DNA of 64,000 nt from Paracoccus saliphilus (GTDB taxonomy: Bacteria > Pseudomonadota > Alphaproteobacteria > Rhodobacterales > Rhodobacteraceae): NCBI RefSeq assembly GCF_028553805.1, contig NZ_CP067140.1, forward strand, positions 3,720,001 to 3,784,000. The letters are read 5' to 3'. Shown here piece after piece: positions 18,691-27,742 of this stretch. The notes under the pieces are model-generated. The model was not told the origin of the DNA and made no database searches. It saw only the letters and a list, made by a program, of their open reading frames with translations. The first letter of the stretch is position 1. Each line of letters opens with the position of its first letter. Position numbers and translations under genes: made by a program.

Positions 18691-19947
18691 TCACCGGCCG
18701 AGCAGCAGGATTTGAACATCTGCGACATTCGTGCCGGTTGCCCCGGTCATCAGGAGATCATCGGCCAGCTTGAGCGCGGTGTAGCTGTCGTTATCGGCAA
18801 GAAGCGCTTCGGGGTTGGCCCCTCGGACGCGGATCCGGTCCACTGTACCTGCATCGACGAGCCCGCCAGCCGCGTCAGTCGGGCCATCACGGCCATCTGT
18901 ACCGCCCGAAAGGAATACCCAGTCCCGTCCGAGATCGGGCATTGTCAACGCCACGCGAAGTGCAAGTTCCTGGTTCCGCCCCCCAAGCCCTTTGCCAGCA
19001 AGCTTCACCGTGGTCTCACCGCCGAAAATCAGACATGTAGAACCTTCTGGCGACGCGGCGATGGCCGTCTCGACAATATATGCCGCCGCATCGGATACAT
19101 CACCGACGAGCCGGTTATTGACAATCACCGGGTTGAGGCCTGCGGCGGCTTCCGCGACCGCCTCGAGGCTTTTGCCATTCGAACCGATCAGGTAATTCCG
19201 GGCAGCCGGAGGAGGCGCCCCGCCAACCGTTCCACGGCCGAGGTGCTCGCGGACCGCTTCGGGCAAGAGCAGCCACATTCCCCGCGCTTCGAGCAGGGAC
19301 CGGGCATCCTCTCGTGTTCCGATCGGTGACACCGTTGGGCCGGACGCAATTATTTCAAGTTCGTCACTGACCACATCGGACAGGATATACGCCGTGACAG
19401 GGGCTGGATCGGCGAAGTAAAGCATCCCACCGCCTTTCAGCCGCGATAACTGTTGACGAACGAGGTTCATCGCACCGATCTCGAACCCATTCTCAAGCAT
19501 GAGACGGTTGACTTCCGCCTTGTCGGCAAGCGTCAGATCTCCCGCCGGCGCCACAAGAAGGGCTGAACCACCACCAGAAATCAAAGCGATTACACGGTCG
19601 GCAGCCGTGCAGCCGACCAGAAGCGAGGTAATTGCATCAGCGGCCCGCACACCATTCTCATCAGGAATCGGATGGCCTGCCTCCATGACCGTCGCACCGG
19701 ACAATTCGCGAATGTTCTCGCGGTTCGTGACCACCATCGCCCGGGATGGGTAGGCTGCAATCTGCGAAAGCATTTCCTTGGCCATCGGAACAGCTGCCTT
19801 GCCCACGGCAACAAGGACATAGCGGCCGTTCTCTCCCAAGGGCGGTGGTGGATTTTGAGCGAGTGCGGCACGCAACGCATTCGCCGGGTCGGCGGCTTCG
19901 CAGGCCATCGCGAAAAGTGTCCTGGCAATGCGCCTGAGCGTGCCCAT
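18691..19947 (-). CDS. gckA: Glycerate 2-kinase (MOFRL family)
   Basis: Phosphorylates D-glycerate to 2-phosphoglycerate, which enolase then turns into PEP for Ppc. The protein has the MOFRL-type signatures LISGGGSALL, GGRNQELAL and GGTDGRDGPTDAAGG near the C-terminus, and about 418 residues, as expected for GckA/TtuD-type kinases. I start at the ATG at 19947, preceded by GGAG eight bases upstream; a TTG one codon earlier is less likely. The start lies three bases beyond the mcl stop. This family is distinct from the GlxK/GarK glycerate kinases. Confidence 0.92.
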   Translation of the reverse strand: MGTLRRIARTLFAMACEAADPANALRAALAQNPPPPLGENGRYVLVAVGKAAVPMAKEMLSQIAAYPSRAMVVTNRENIRELSGATVMEAGHPIPDENGVRAADAITSLLVGCTAADRVIALISGGGSALLVAPAGDLTLADKAEVNRLMLENGFEIGAMNLVRQQLSRLKGGGMLYFADPAPVTAYILSDVVSDELEIIASGPTVSPIGTREDARSLLEARGMWLLLPEAVREHLGRGTVGGAPPPAARNYLIGSNGKSLEAVAEAAAGLNPVIVNNRLVGDVSDAAAYIVETAIAASPEGSTCLIFGGETTVKLAGKGLGGRNQELALRVALTMPDLGRDWVFLSGGTDGRDGPTDAAGGLVDAGTVDRIRVRGANPEALLADNDSYTALKLADDLLMTGATGTNVADVQILLLGR

Positions 19948-19950
19948 CAA

Positions 19951-20928
19951 TCAAGCTCCGGCTATCTGCCGGGCCTTTTCGACCAGCACCTCGGCCTGAC
20001 GGATCGAAGCGTAGTCGATGAGCCGTCCATCGAGCGAAACCGCGCCCTGCCCCGAGGCTTCAGCCTCTGCCATGGCATCGAGAATACGCTTTGCCTTGGT
20101 AACCTCGGCCTCCGACGGGCTCATGATCTCGTTGGCAAGTGCGATCTGGCTCGGGTGGATCGCCCATTTTCCTTCGCAGCCCAAAACCGCTGCGCGGCGG
20201 CAAGCGGCAAGATACCCCTCCCTGTCTCCGAAATCGCCAAACGGGCCGTCGATGGGGCGCAACCCATTCGCCCGCGCGGCAACCACCATGCGGGCAATAG
20301 CGTAATGCCACATATCGCCCCAATGCGTTTCGCGTGCCCCGTCATCGGCGGGATCGGTCAGCACCGAGTAATCGGGATTGACGCCGCCGATGATTGTCGT
20401 CCGCGCCCGCGTCGAGGCGGCATAATCGGCAACGCCGAAATGCAGGCTTTCATTGCGCTTCGAGGCAGCCGCGATCTCGGAGACATTCTGCATGCCGAGC
20501 GCAGTCTCGATGATATGCTCGAAGCCGATGCGTTTCTTGTAGCCCTTCGCGTCCTCGATCTGGGTGACCAGCATGTCCACCGCGTAGACGTCGGCCGCTG
20601 TTCCGACCTTTGGAACCATGATCAGGTCAAGCCGTTCGCCGGCCTGTTCCACCACATCGACCACATCGCGATACATGTAGTGGGTATCAAGACCGTTGAT
20701 CCGGACCGACATGGACTTGCTCCCCCAGTCAATCTCGTTCAACGCCTTGATGATGTTCTTCCGGGCCTCGGCCTTCTCATCGGGCGCGACGGCATCCTCG
20801 AGATCGAGGAAAATCACGTCCACATCCGATTCCGCCGCTTTTTCGAACATTTGCGGGGCACTTCCCGGCACGGCAAGCTCGCTGCGGTTGAGGCGCGCCG
20901 GGGCTTGTTCGACAGGATGAAAACTCAT
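19951..20928 (-). CDS. mclA: L-malyl-CoA lyase (malyl-CoA/beta-methylmalyl-CoA lyase)
   Basis: CitE/HpcH-family lyase that cleaves malyl-CoA into acetyl-CoA and glyoxylate, closing the serine cycle. Conserved blocks include RSELAVPGSAPQMFEKAAES, FLDLEDAVAPDEK and the metal-binding GFEHIIETALG region. Length from the chosen start is 325 residues, matching malyl-CoA lyases. The ATG at 20928 is preceded by AAAGGAT; the frame continues 10 codons upstream without a site. Related enzymes also act on beta-methylmalyl-CoA in the ethylmalonyl-CoA pathway, so it could serve glyoxylate regeneration too; no other genes of that pathway are in view. Confidence 0.93.
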   Translation of the reverse strand: MSFHPVEQAPARLNRSELAVPGSAPQMFEKAAESDVDVIFLDLEDAVAPDEKAEARKNIIKALNEIDWGSKSMSVRINGLDTHYMYRDVVDVVEQAGERLDLIMVPKVGTAADVYAVDMLVTQIEDAKGYKKRIGFEHIIETALGMQNVSEIAAASKRNESLHFGVADYAASTRARTTIIGGVNPDYSVLTDPADDGARETHWGDMWHYAIARMVVAARANGLRPIDGPFGDFGDREGYLAACRRAAVLGCEGKWAIHPSQIALANEIMSPSEAEVTKAKRILDAMAEAEASGQGAVSLDGRLIDYASIRQAEVLVEKARQIAGA

Positions 20929-20965
20929 GGAAAGATCCTTTCTGTATTGTCGTTTCAAGAACGTT

Positions 20966-21865
20966 TCAGACCGTCAGCCCTTCCGGCTCGGCAAGACCAT
21001 GCGCCCGCGAGCAGGCGGTAAGCGTATTGGCCAGAAGACAGGCGATCGTCATGGGCCCGACGCCGCCCGGCACCGGGGTGATCGCACCCGCGAGCTTCGC
21101 CGCGGTTTCGAAATCCACATCACCCACGAGTCTGGTCTTGCCCTCTTTTTCCGGATGCGGAAGACGGTTGATGCCAACATCGATGACCGTCGCGCCAGGT
21201 TTCACCCAATCACCGGGGACCATTTCGGGTCGACCGACAGCGGCCACGAGGATATCGGCGCCGCGGCAGACCTGATCGAGATCCCTGGTGCGGGAATGGG
21301 CGATGGTAACGGTGCAGCTGTCACCCAAGAGAAGCTGCGCCATCGGTTTTCCCACGATATTGGATCTGCCAAGAACGACCGCGTTCAGGCCCGACAACGA
21401 GCCGTGATGCTCACGCAACATCATCAGGCAGCCAAGCGGCGTACAGGGAACCATGGATTTCTGCCCTGTCCCGAGAAGCCCGACATTCGAGATATGAAAA
21501 CCATCGACATCCTTCGCGGGATCGAGCGCGCTGATCACGAGTTCTGAATCGAGGTGCTCTGGAAGCGGCAATTGTACGAGAATGCCGTGAACATCCGGAT
21601 CGTTGTTCAATTGGTCGATGAGTTCGAGCAGTGTCTCTTCCGAGGTGTCCGCCGGAAGATTGTGCTCGTAGGAGTTCATCCCCGCCTCAATCGTCGCCTT
21701 GCCCTTCGATCGCACATAGACTTCGCTTGCCGGATCCTCGCCAACGAGCACGACCGCGAGACCGGGGGTGATGCCATGCTCGCTTTTGAGACGCGCGGTA
21801 TGCTCGGCCACTTTCTCCCGGACCTTTGCCGCGAATGCCTTGCCGTCGATTATTTTGGGGGTCAT
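20966..21865 (-). CDS. folD: Bifunctional methylene-THF dehydrogenase / methenyl-THF cyclohydrolase
   Basis: FolD converts 10-formyl-THF to 5,10-methylene-THF, here in the reductive direction to feed GlyA. Motifs: catalytic lysine in YVRSKGKAT, substrate loop [12 protein letters not shown]-binding [11 protein letters not shown] and [10 protein letters not shown]. Length 299 residues, normal. The ATG at 21865 has AGGGAG upstream. It sits between ftfL and mcl with short spacers (about 37 and 93 bases). Classical serine-cycle methylotrophs use MtdA plus FchA for this conversion; here FolD takes that slot, a useful mark of this version of the pathway. Confidence 0.95.
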   Translation of the reverse strand: MTPKIIDGKAFAAKVREKVAEHTARLKSEHGITPGLAVVLVGEDPASEVYVRSKGKATIEAGMNSYEHNLPADTSEETLLELIDQLNNDPDVHGILVQLPLPEHLDSELVISALDPAKDVDGFHISNVGLLGTGQKSMVPCTPLGCLMMLREHHGSLSGLNAVVLGRSNIVGKPMAQLLLGDSCTVTIAHSRTRDLDQVCRGADILVAAVGRPEMVPGDWVKPGATVIDVGINRLPHPEKEGKTRLVGDVDFETAAKLAGAITPVPGGVGPMTIACLLANTLTACSRAHGLAEPEGLTV

Positions 21866-21958
21866 CTCCGCTCTCCCTAAACGTTGTGCCGATTTCCAGG
21901 AACCGGCTGATCTTGTTCGACAATCGTTGAGCGCGCCCATTCCCCGGCGCGGCCTGCG

Positions 21959-23635
21959 TCAGAAAAGTCCCACGACTTCGCCGGCTTCCCCCAACCTGAT
22001 GGCGTCCGCCGCCGGCTTTCTGGGCAGGCCAGGCATCGTCATGATCTCGCCGCACATGGCCACGATGAAACCTGCTCCCGCCGCCAGCCGCACTTCCCGG
22101 ATCGGTACCGAATGATTTACCGGCGCACCGCGCATGTTCGGATCAGTGGTAAAGCTGTACTGAGTCTTGGCCATGCAGATCGGCAGGTTGCCGTATCCCT
22201 GCTGCTCCCATTCATGCAGCTGATCGCGGATCTTCTTGTCGGCCAGAACCCTGTCCGCATAGTAGATGCGCTTGGCGATGGTTTCGATCTTCTCGAACAG
22301 CGGCATGTCGTCAGGATAGAGAGGAGCAAATTCCGCCTGGCCGGATTCCGCAAGCTGCACGACCTTGGTGGCCAGATCGACGGCTCCTTCCGATCCCTCG
22401 GCCCAATGTCGGCAAAGGATCGCCTCGGCGCCCTGCTCGGCCACGTAATCCTTGACCGCCTGGATCTCGGCCTCGGTATCGGAATGGAAATGGTTGATCG
22501 CCACCACCACCGGGACACCGAACCCCTTCACATTGGCGATATGCCGGCCAAGATTCGGACAGCCTCGCTTCACCGCCGTCACATCCTCGGCCCCGAGGTC
22601 CTCCTTGATCACTCCACCATTCATCTTCATGGCCCGCACCGTCGCGACGATGACTGCGACTGCGGGCTTGAGCACTGCCTTGCGGCACTTGATATCAAAG
22701 AACTTCTCGGCGCCCAGATCGGCACCGAAGCCCGCCTCGGTCACCACGTAATCCGCAAGTTTCAACGCGGTCGTGGTCGCGATGACGGAGTTGCAGCCAT
22801 GGGCAATGTTCGCAAACGGTCCGCCATGCACGAAGGCCGGGTTATTTTCCAGCGTCTGCACCAGGTTTGGCTGCATCGCGTCCCGCAAAAGAACCGTCAT
22901 CGCCCCATCCGCCTTGAGATCGCGGGCATAGACCGGCGACTTGTCGCGCCTGTAGGCGACGATCATATCGCCAAGCCGGTTTTGTAGATCGGCTAGGTCT
23001 TTCGACAGGCAGAGGATCGCCATGACTTCCGAAGCGACAGTGATGTCGAACCCGGTTTCGCGCGGAAAGCCGTTCGCAACGCCGCCCAGCGAAGCGGTTA
23101 TCTGTCGCAGCGCTCGGTCGTTCATGTCCATCACCCGGCGCCAGACGACCCGGCGGATATCGATCCCCAACTCGTTGCCCCAGTAGATATGGTTGTCGAT
23201 GATGGCAGCCAGCAGGTTATGCGCGGAGGTGATGGCATGGAAATCCCCGGTGAAGTGGAGATTCATGTCCTCCATCGGCACGACCTGCGCGTGGCCGCCG
23301 CCCGCCGCGCCCCCCTTCATCCCGAAATTGGGACCAAGCGACGCTTCGCGGATGCAGATCGCCGCCTTCTTGCCGATCCTGTTCAACCCGTCGCCAAGGC
23401 CCACCGTCGTGGTCGTCTTGCCTTCGCCGGCAGGTGTCGGGTTGATCGCAGTCACAAGGATCAGCCTTCCATTCCCGCGATCTTGTGCAGAATTGATGAA
23501 CTCCTGGCTGACCTTGGCTTTGTCATGACCGTAGGGCAGCAGGGCTTCATACGGAATTCCGAGCTTCTCGCCGATTTCCCGTATCGGCTTCTTGTTGGCG
23601 CCACGCGCAATTTCGATATCAGTCATATGTGCCAC
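21959..23635 (-). CDS. fhs: Formate-tetrahydrofolate ligase
   Basis: ATP-dependent ligase (also called FtfL) that makes 10-formyl-THF from formate, the entry of formate carbon into assimilation. The nucleotide-binding block [14 protein letters not shown] is near residue 65, and [14 protein letters not shown] and [13 protein letters not shown] are family signatures; length 558 residues fits. I take the GTG at 23635 as start because AGGG lies seven bases before it; the ATG at 23626 (MTDIEIARG) is the alternative. It is the first serine-cycle gene after the OFA transporter, separated by 182 bases containing a large inverted repeat, so the assimilation operon probably begins here. Confidence 0.96.
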   Translation of the reverse strand: MAHMTDIEIARGANKKPIREIGEKLGIPYEALLPYGHDKAKVSQEFINSAQDRGNGRLILVTAINPTPAGEGKTTTTVGLGDGLNRIGKKAAICIREASLGPNFGMKGGAAGGGHAQVVPMEDMNLHFTGDFHAITSAHNLLAAIIDNHIYWGNELGIDIRRVVWRRVMDMNDRALRQITASLGGVANGFPRETGFDITVASEVMAILCLSKDLADLQNRLGDMIVAYRRDKSPVYARDLKADGAMTVLLRDAMQPNLVQTLENNPAFVHGGPFANIAHGCNSVIATTTALKLADYVVTEAGFGADLGAEKFFDIKCRKAVLKPAVAVIVATVRAMKMNGGVIKEDLGAEDVTAVKRGCPNLGRHIANVKGFGVPVVVAINHFHSDTEAEIQAVKDYVAEQGAEAILCRHWAEGSEGAVDLATKVVQLAESGQAEFAPLYPDDMPLFEKIETIAKRIYYADRVLADKKIRDQLHEWEQQGYGNLPICMAKTQYSFTTDPNMRGAPVNHSVPIREVRLAAGAGFIVAMCGEIMTMPGLPRKPAADAIRLGEAGEVVGLF

Positions 23636-23757
23636 GAGTTTTCCCTATCGTGCTTTTTGTCGCGATGCCGCAGTTCATCGTGCAGTCGTACCGCTGTCAC
23701 GGACCGCTTTGGCCTTCGGTCGGCGAATTGTGAGGCTGCGACATCAATCCCAGTGGG

Positions 23758-23810
23758 CTGCCCCCGAAGGTTGACCAGAGTCACATGTGACACGGCCTCA
23801 GCGGGGGCAG
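23758..23810. promoter_or_regulatory. Nested inverted repeat between OFA transporter and fhs, candidate operator or structured leader
   Basis: Nine-base perfect arms CTGCCCCCG (23758-23766) and CGGGGGCAG (23802-23810) flank a spacer holding a 12-base perfect palindrome GTCACATGTGAC at 23780-23791. It begins just past the transporter stop and lies 120-175 bases before the fhs start. No T-run follows the arms on the minus strand, so it does not look like an ordinary terminator. Confidence 0.5.
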
Positions 23811-23817
23811 GAGCGAG

Positions 23818-25542
23818 TCATTCGACTGGTATGGCCTGCAATTCCGGCTCGTCGTGATGATGGTGTTCCTTAACGGGACGCATCAGCAGATTGGCGAAGA
23901 ATGCGATGACGAGCAGTCCGGCCATGGCGTACATGGTTGTGTTGTAGAGGCTTGAGGTCGGATCGATGGTGCCTTCTGGAGCGATCTCCATCAGCTTGGC
24001 GATGGTCACGGTCTTGGCGGCGACAAGCTGGTCGAGCTGCTCGATGGGCGCACCGAATTTCTCGGCGAATGCCGCCGGATCGATCCTGCTGGTCAGGTCG
24101 GTGACCGCCTTGCCCACCGATAAATCCCGCAGCGAGGTGATCGCCAACGGCCCGAGCACCCCGGCCGCCGACCATGCGGTCAGGAGCCTGCCGTGAATGC
24201 CGCCCACATGCATGGTGCCGAACATGTCGGCCAGATAGGCCGGGATGGTCGCGAACCCGCCGCCATACATCGAGAAGATGATCATCGTGGCGACATAGAA
24301 GCCGACCAGGTAGATCACGTTCGGGCTCTCGGCCCCTGCCGAGGCGAAGAACGGGATCGACAGATACAGCAGCGTGCCCAGCACGAAGAAGCAGTGATAG
24401 GTCATCTTGCGGCCGATGTAATCCGAGGTCGAGGCCCAGAAGAACCGCCCGCACATGTTGAACACCGAGATCATCAGCACATAGGTCGAGGCGAAAGCCG
24501 CGGTGACGATGCCGGGCATGGTGGTGCCATAGATCTCGGACATCATCGTCTTGGCGACACCGATCACCCCGATCCCGGCGGTGACGTTGAAGCACAGCAT
24601 CAGCCACATCTGCCAGAATTGCGGCGTCTTCAGCGCCTGGTCGATATGCACGTTGTTCTGCGTGACCAGCCCGGATTTGGCGGGTTTGGGCACCCAGCCC
24701 TCGGGCTTCCAGTCCTTGGCAGGCACGCGATACATGAAGGAGGCCAGGATCATCACGCAGAAATAGACGATCCCCAGTGTCATGAAGGTTTGCGCGGCCC
24801 CCGTGTTGCCGGTGCCGATGGCATACAGGCCGGCCTCTCCCCCGATCTCGGCGGCCTGGGCGGCATTGGCGATCACCACCTCCACCTTGCCGGCAGCGGT
24901 CTCGGCGAACACCCGGCCGTTCTCGACCATGGTCTCCACCGTGCCCTGCGCGCCCAGGTAATCCGGCGCCTTCTCGTACAGGTTCAGCAGCCAGCCATTG
25001 ACGGGCGCGCCGATCATCGCGCCGCCGCCAAAACCCATGATGGCCATGCCGGTCGCCATGCCGCGGCGGTCGGGGAACCAGCGCAGCAGGGTCGAGACCG
25101 GAGAGACGTAGCCCAGTCCCAACCCGCAGCCGCCCAGCACACCGTAACCCAGGTAGATCAGCCAGAGCTGATGCAGCGAGATGCCGAGAGAGCCGATGAG
25201 GAAGCCGCCGCCCCACAGGAAGGCCGCCAGCACCCCGACCATGCGCGGGCCGACCTCTTCCAGCCATTTGCCGGCAAAGGCCGCGGCAAGGCCGAGAAAC
25301 ACGATCGCCACCGAGAAAATCCAGACGACCGAGCCGAGGCTCCAGTCCTCGGCACTTGATGCGACGACACCGAGTTCGCGGGTCAGCGGCGGGTTGAACA
25401 CCGACCACGCATAGACCGAGCCGATGCAGAGATGAATGGCAATGGATGCGGGGGGTACGAGCCAGCGGTTGAAACCGGGCTTGGCGACGATGTTCTCTTT
25501 GCGCAGGAATGCGAGCGCGCCGCCGGGCTTGGCGTTTTCCAT
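23818..25542 (-). CDS. OFA-family MFS transporter (oxalate/formate-type)
   Basis: A 574-residue major facilitator with about twelve hydrophobic segments, starting ENIVAKPGFNRWLVPPASI and including the early GSVYAWSVFNPPL segment typical of the oxalate/formate antiporter family. It is longer than the usual 400-430 residues because of an insertion of about 70 residues in the central loop and a C-terminal segment ending in a further helix and a HHHHDEPEL tail. GGAGGAGGA precedes the ATG at 25542. It lies directly before fhs, so formate uptake feeding the serine cycle is the attractive reading. Oxalate or another small carboxylate is equally allowed by the family. The two-component genes upstream probably control it. 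Confidence 0.88.
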   Translation of the reverse strand: MENAKPGGALAFLRKENIVAKPGFNRWLVPPASIAIHLCIGSVYAWSVFNPPLTRELGVVASSAEDWSLGSVVWIFSVAIVFLGLAAAFAGKWLEEVGPRMVGVLAAFLWGGGFLIGSLGISLHQLWLIYLGYGVLGGCGLGLGYVSPVSTLLRWFPDRRGMATGMAIMGFGGGAMIGAPVNGWLLNLYEKAPDYLGAQGTVETMVENGRVFAETAAGKVEVVIANAAQAAEIGGEAGLYAIGTGNTGAAQTFMTLGIVYFCVMILASFMYRVPAKDWKPEGWVPKPAKSGLVTQNNVHIDQALKTPQFWQMWLMLCFNVTAGIGVIGVAKTMMSEIYGTTMPGIVTAAFASTYVLMISVFNMCGRFFWASTSDYIGRKMTYHCFFVLGTLLYLSIPFFASAGAESPNVIYLVGFYVATMIIFSMYGGGFATIPAYLADMFGTMHVGGIHGRLLTAWSAAGVLGPLAITSLRDLSVGKAVTDLTSRIDPAAFAEKFGAPIEQLDQLVAAKTVTIAKLMEIAPEGTIDPTSSLYNTTMYAMAGLLVIAFFANLLMRPVKEHHHHDEPELQAIPVE

Positions 25543-25591
25543 GAATCCTCCTCCCAAGGTCGTGGTTCGCGCCGGTTTCACTCGACGTCCC

Positions 25592-25607
25592 CCACTGTTC
25601 ATGCCAA
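25592..25607 (-). promoter_or_regulatory. Partial sigma-54-like promoter before the OFA transporter
   Basis: On the minus strand TTGGCATGAACAGTGG lies about 50 bases before the transporter start. The -24 half matches well (TTGGCA-G), but the -12 half reads GG where GC is expected. With an NtrC-type regulator encoded next door and paired palindromes upstream, it is worth noting, but the poor -12 match keeps confidence low. Confidence 0.25.
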
Positions 25608-25670
25608 GGGATTGTGGTCATGCCGATGTCGCGCGTCAATTTATTTTTATAGCAATATCAATTAGTTAAT

Positions 25671-25683
25671 AGACATTCTGACC
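25671..25683. promoter_or_regulatory. Promoter-proximal copy of the GACATTCTG palindrome
   Basis: AGACATTCTGACC at 25671-25683 is an imperfect copy of the perfect palindrome at 25756-25768; the two share the core GACATTCTG and are 85 bases apart centre to centre, close to eight helical turns. It lies about 75-80 bases upstream of the partial -24/-12 element, in the range of enhancer sites for NtrC-type activators. Confidence 0.45.
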
Positions 25684-25755
25684 GACGGAAACGGCAATGG
25701 CGCCGATAATCGCGACAATCTGTCCGCCGCCTTGGTCGAAAGGCGGCCGGAATTG

Positions 25756-25768
25756 GGACATTCTGTCC
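25756..25768. promoter_or_regulatory. Promoter-distal palindrome GGACATTCTGTCC
   Basis: A perfect inverted repeat (GGACA, three-base gap, TGTCC) just past the stop codon of the sensor kinase gene and before the transporter. Together with the related copy at 25671-25683 it may form the binding sites of the response regulator encoded at 27743-29095. Function is inferred. Confidence 0.45.
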
Positions 25769-25771
25769 TTC

Positions 25772-27739
25772 TCAGGAATTTTCGGCGGCTGGCAGAATGA
25801 TGTCGAAACGGCTGCCCTGACCGGGCTCGGACGCCGCCACGATGCGCCCGCCGATTCGGCCGACCAGCTGCTGGCTGATCGACAGGCCAAGCCCGGTACC
25901 CTGCGCCTGCTTGGTGGTGAAGAACGGATCGAAGATGCGTTTCAGCGTCTCGGACGGGATGCCTGATCCCGTGTCCTCGATCCGGATGACGACATGGTCG
26001 TCCTCGTCCAGGACGCTCATTGTCAGGATGCCGCCACCCGGCATGGCGTGAACGGCGTTGAGGATCAGGTTGACAACCACCTGCTGAAGTTCGGTCCGTT
26101 CCATCAGCACCGCGCGCGTCGTGGCGAAATTCGTGCGGCTCTCGATCCGGGCCTTCTCGATCTGTTGACGGGTCAGAACCAGGCAGTCGCGCGCGACCTC
26201 TGCCGGAACGATCAGGTTGGCGGCGCCGGAATATTCGGCCGGGCGCGCGAATTGCAGCAGCTTCGAGACGATCACACCGACACGATAGACCTGGTCGTCG
26301 ATCAGCCGGAACTCCGTTTCCACCTTCTTCGCATCCTCTCCAAGCAGGTCGCGCGCCACGTCCAGGTTGCCCTGGATTACCGCGATGGGATTGTTGATCT
26401 CATGCGCGACACCGGCGGTGATTTCTCCCACTGCCGCCAGTTTCTCGGACATGATCAGGCGTTCGGTCGCGCGTTCCAGCTTGCTGTTGGCCTCTTGCAG
26501 GTCACGGGTTCGCTCCTCGACCTTCTGCTCCAGGCTTTCGCCCCAATCGCGCAGCTGCCGATCACGCTCTTGCACGGCGTTCAGCAACCCGTCCAGATGC
26601 TGTGCGACCTGCGCGATCTCACCGCTTTCCTCATGAGGACCGTTCCGCGCGTCCAGATTTCCGGCTTCGACCTCGGCGATGGTCTGGGTCATTCGCTCCA
26701 GCGGCCGAAAAATCCGCCCTGCCCACCGCAGGAAAATCGGGACCGAGATCGCGGCAACGAAGACAAAGATCAGCGACAGCGCCACGATCGTGTTGATTTT
26801 CTGGCGCTGAAACGGGGCTTCGAGAAAGCCGACATAGAGCATGCCGACATTCTCGCCCTTGCTGTCGGTGATCGGCTGATAGGCAGAGATATACCAGTCA
26901 TTGACCACGAAGGCGCGATCCAGCCATGTCGCTCCATCGTCAAGCACCCGCTGACGCACCTCGGCGGAGACACGGGTGCCAAGGGCGCGGACATTCTCGA
27001 ACAGCCGGACATTGGTCGAGATGCGCACATCGTCCAGGAACAGCGTCGCTGTGCCCTGACTGCCTTCGGGCAGGGAGCGTTCGCGATAGACAAGCGCATT
27101 GATCGTATCGATGAAATCGAGATTGCGGTTCAGAAGCACCCCGCCGACCAATGCCCGGCGCGTGCCATCGGGCATGGTCACTGGCGCGGCGGAGTGGATG
27201 ATCATGCCGCGATCTTCCGTCAAGCGGTCGGTTGGCCGGGCGGCGCGAGTCGGCACAAGCCGGATCGCGGCGCGTTCCGGCAGGCCGGGCGACAGCGCGT
27301 CAAGTTGGCCAGCGCTCAGGATATCGATGGCGCTGCGGGGCGCTCCGGCCAACGCGTCCTCGATGACGGGCCAATCCCTCGGGACAAACCCCCGGGGTAA
27401 CGGGCTTCCATCCGACAGGTAGAGGAAATCCAGCCCGAGCTCCTCCTTGCGTGCCGCGATATAGGCCTTGGCCCCGTCCCTTTGCAGCGCCTCTTCGAAG
27501 GCGACCGAACCGGCCAGCGCGTCAAGCCGTTCGACAGAATTTTCCAGCAGGTGCTGCAAATATTGATCGGCGATGGTCAGGTCGCTGTTGACCTTGACGA
27601 TCAGCAGGTTGTCCATCTTGTTCGACCAACGCAGCATCGCGCCGCCCAGCATGACCGGGAACAGCACCAGCATCGGCAGCAAGGCGATCACCAGCAGGCG
27701 CACGCGAACCGAGCGCAGGAGACGTCCCGGACCCGACAT
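25772..27739 (-). CDS. Membrane sensor histidine kinase with cache domain and HAMP
   Basis: 655 residues. TM helix 1 at about 13-35, a large periplasmic cache-like sensor region (about 40-310), TM helix 2 at about 317-340, a HAMP linker, a coiled coil (about 385-430), the H-box with His446 in VAHEINNPIAVI, and a catalytic domain with EDTGSGIP, FDPFFTTK and GTGLGLS boxes. The layout is that of DctB-like kinases sensing small carboxylates outside the cell. It follows its partner regulator after three bases, translation probably coupled. The OFA transporter downstream suggests the signal is formate, oxalate or a related acid. Confidence 0.9.
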   Translation of the reverse strand: MSGPGRLLRSVRVRLLVIALLPMLVLFPVMLGGAMLRWSNKMDNLLIVKVNSDLTIADQYLQHLLENSVERLDALAGSVAFEEALQRDGAKAYIAARKEELGLDFLYLSDGSPLPRGFVPRDWPVIEDALAGAPRSAIDILSAGQLDALSPGLPERAAIRLVPTRAARPTDRLTEDRGMIIHSAAPVTMPDGTRRALVGGVLLNRNLDFIDTINALVYRERSLPEGSQGTATLFLDDVRISTNVRLFENVRALGTRVSAEVRQRVLDDGATWLDRAFVVNDWYISAYQPITDSKGENVGMLYVGFLEAPFQRQKINTIVALSLIFVFVAAISVPIFLRWAGRIFRPLERMTQTIAEVEAGNLDARNGPHEESGEIAQVAQHLDGLLNAVQERDRQLRDWGESLEQKVEERTRDLQEANSKLERATERLIMSEKLAAVGEITAGVAHEINNPIAVIQGNLDVARDLLGEDAKKVETEFRLIDDQVYRVGVIVSKLLQFARPAEYSGAANLIVPAEVARDCLVLTRQQIEKARIESRTNFATTRAVLMERTELQQVVVNLILNAVHAMPGGGILTMSVLDEDDHVVIRIEDTGSGIPSETLKRIFDPFFTTKQAQGTGLGLSISQQLVGRIGGRIVAASEPGQGSRFDIILPAAENS

Positions 27740-27742
27740 TCC

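Noticed and set aside
23870..25639. Second minus-strand frame of 589 codons across the OFA transporter
   Set aside because: Arg/Gly/His-rich low-complexity translation in the wrong frame of a clear membrane transporter.
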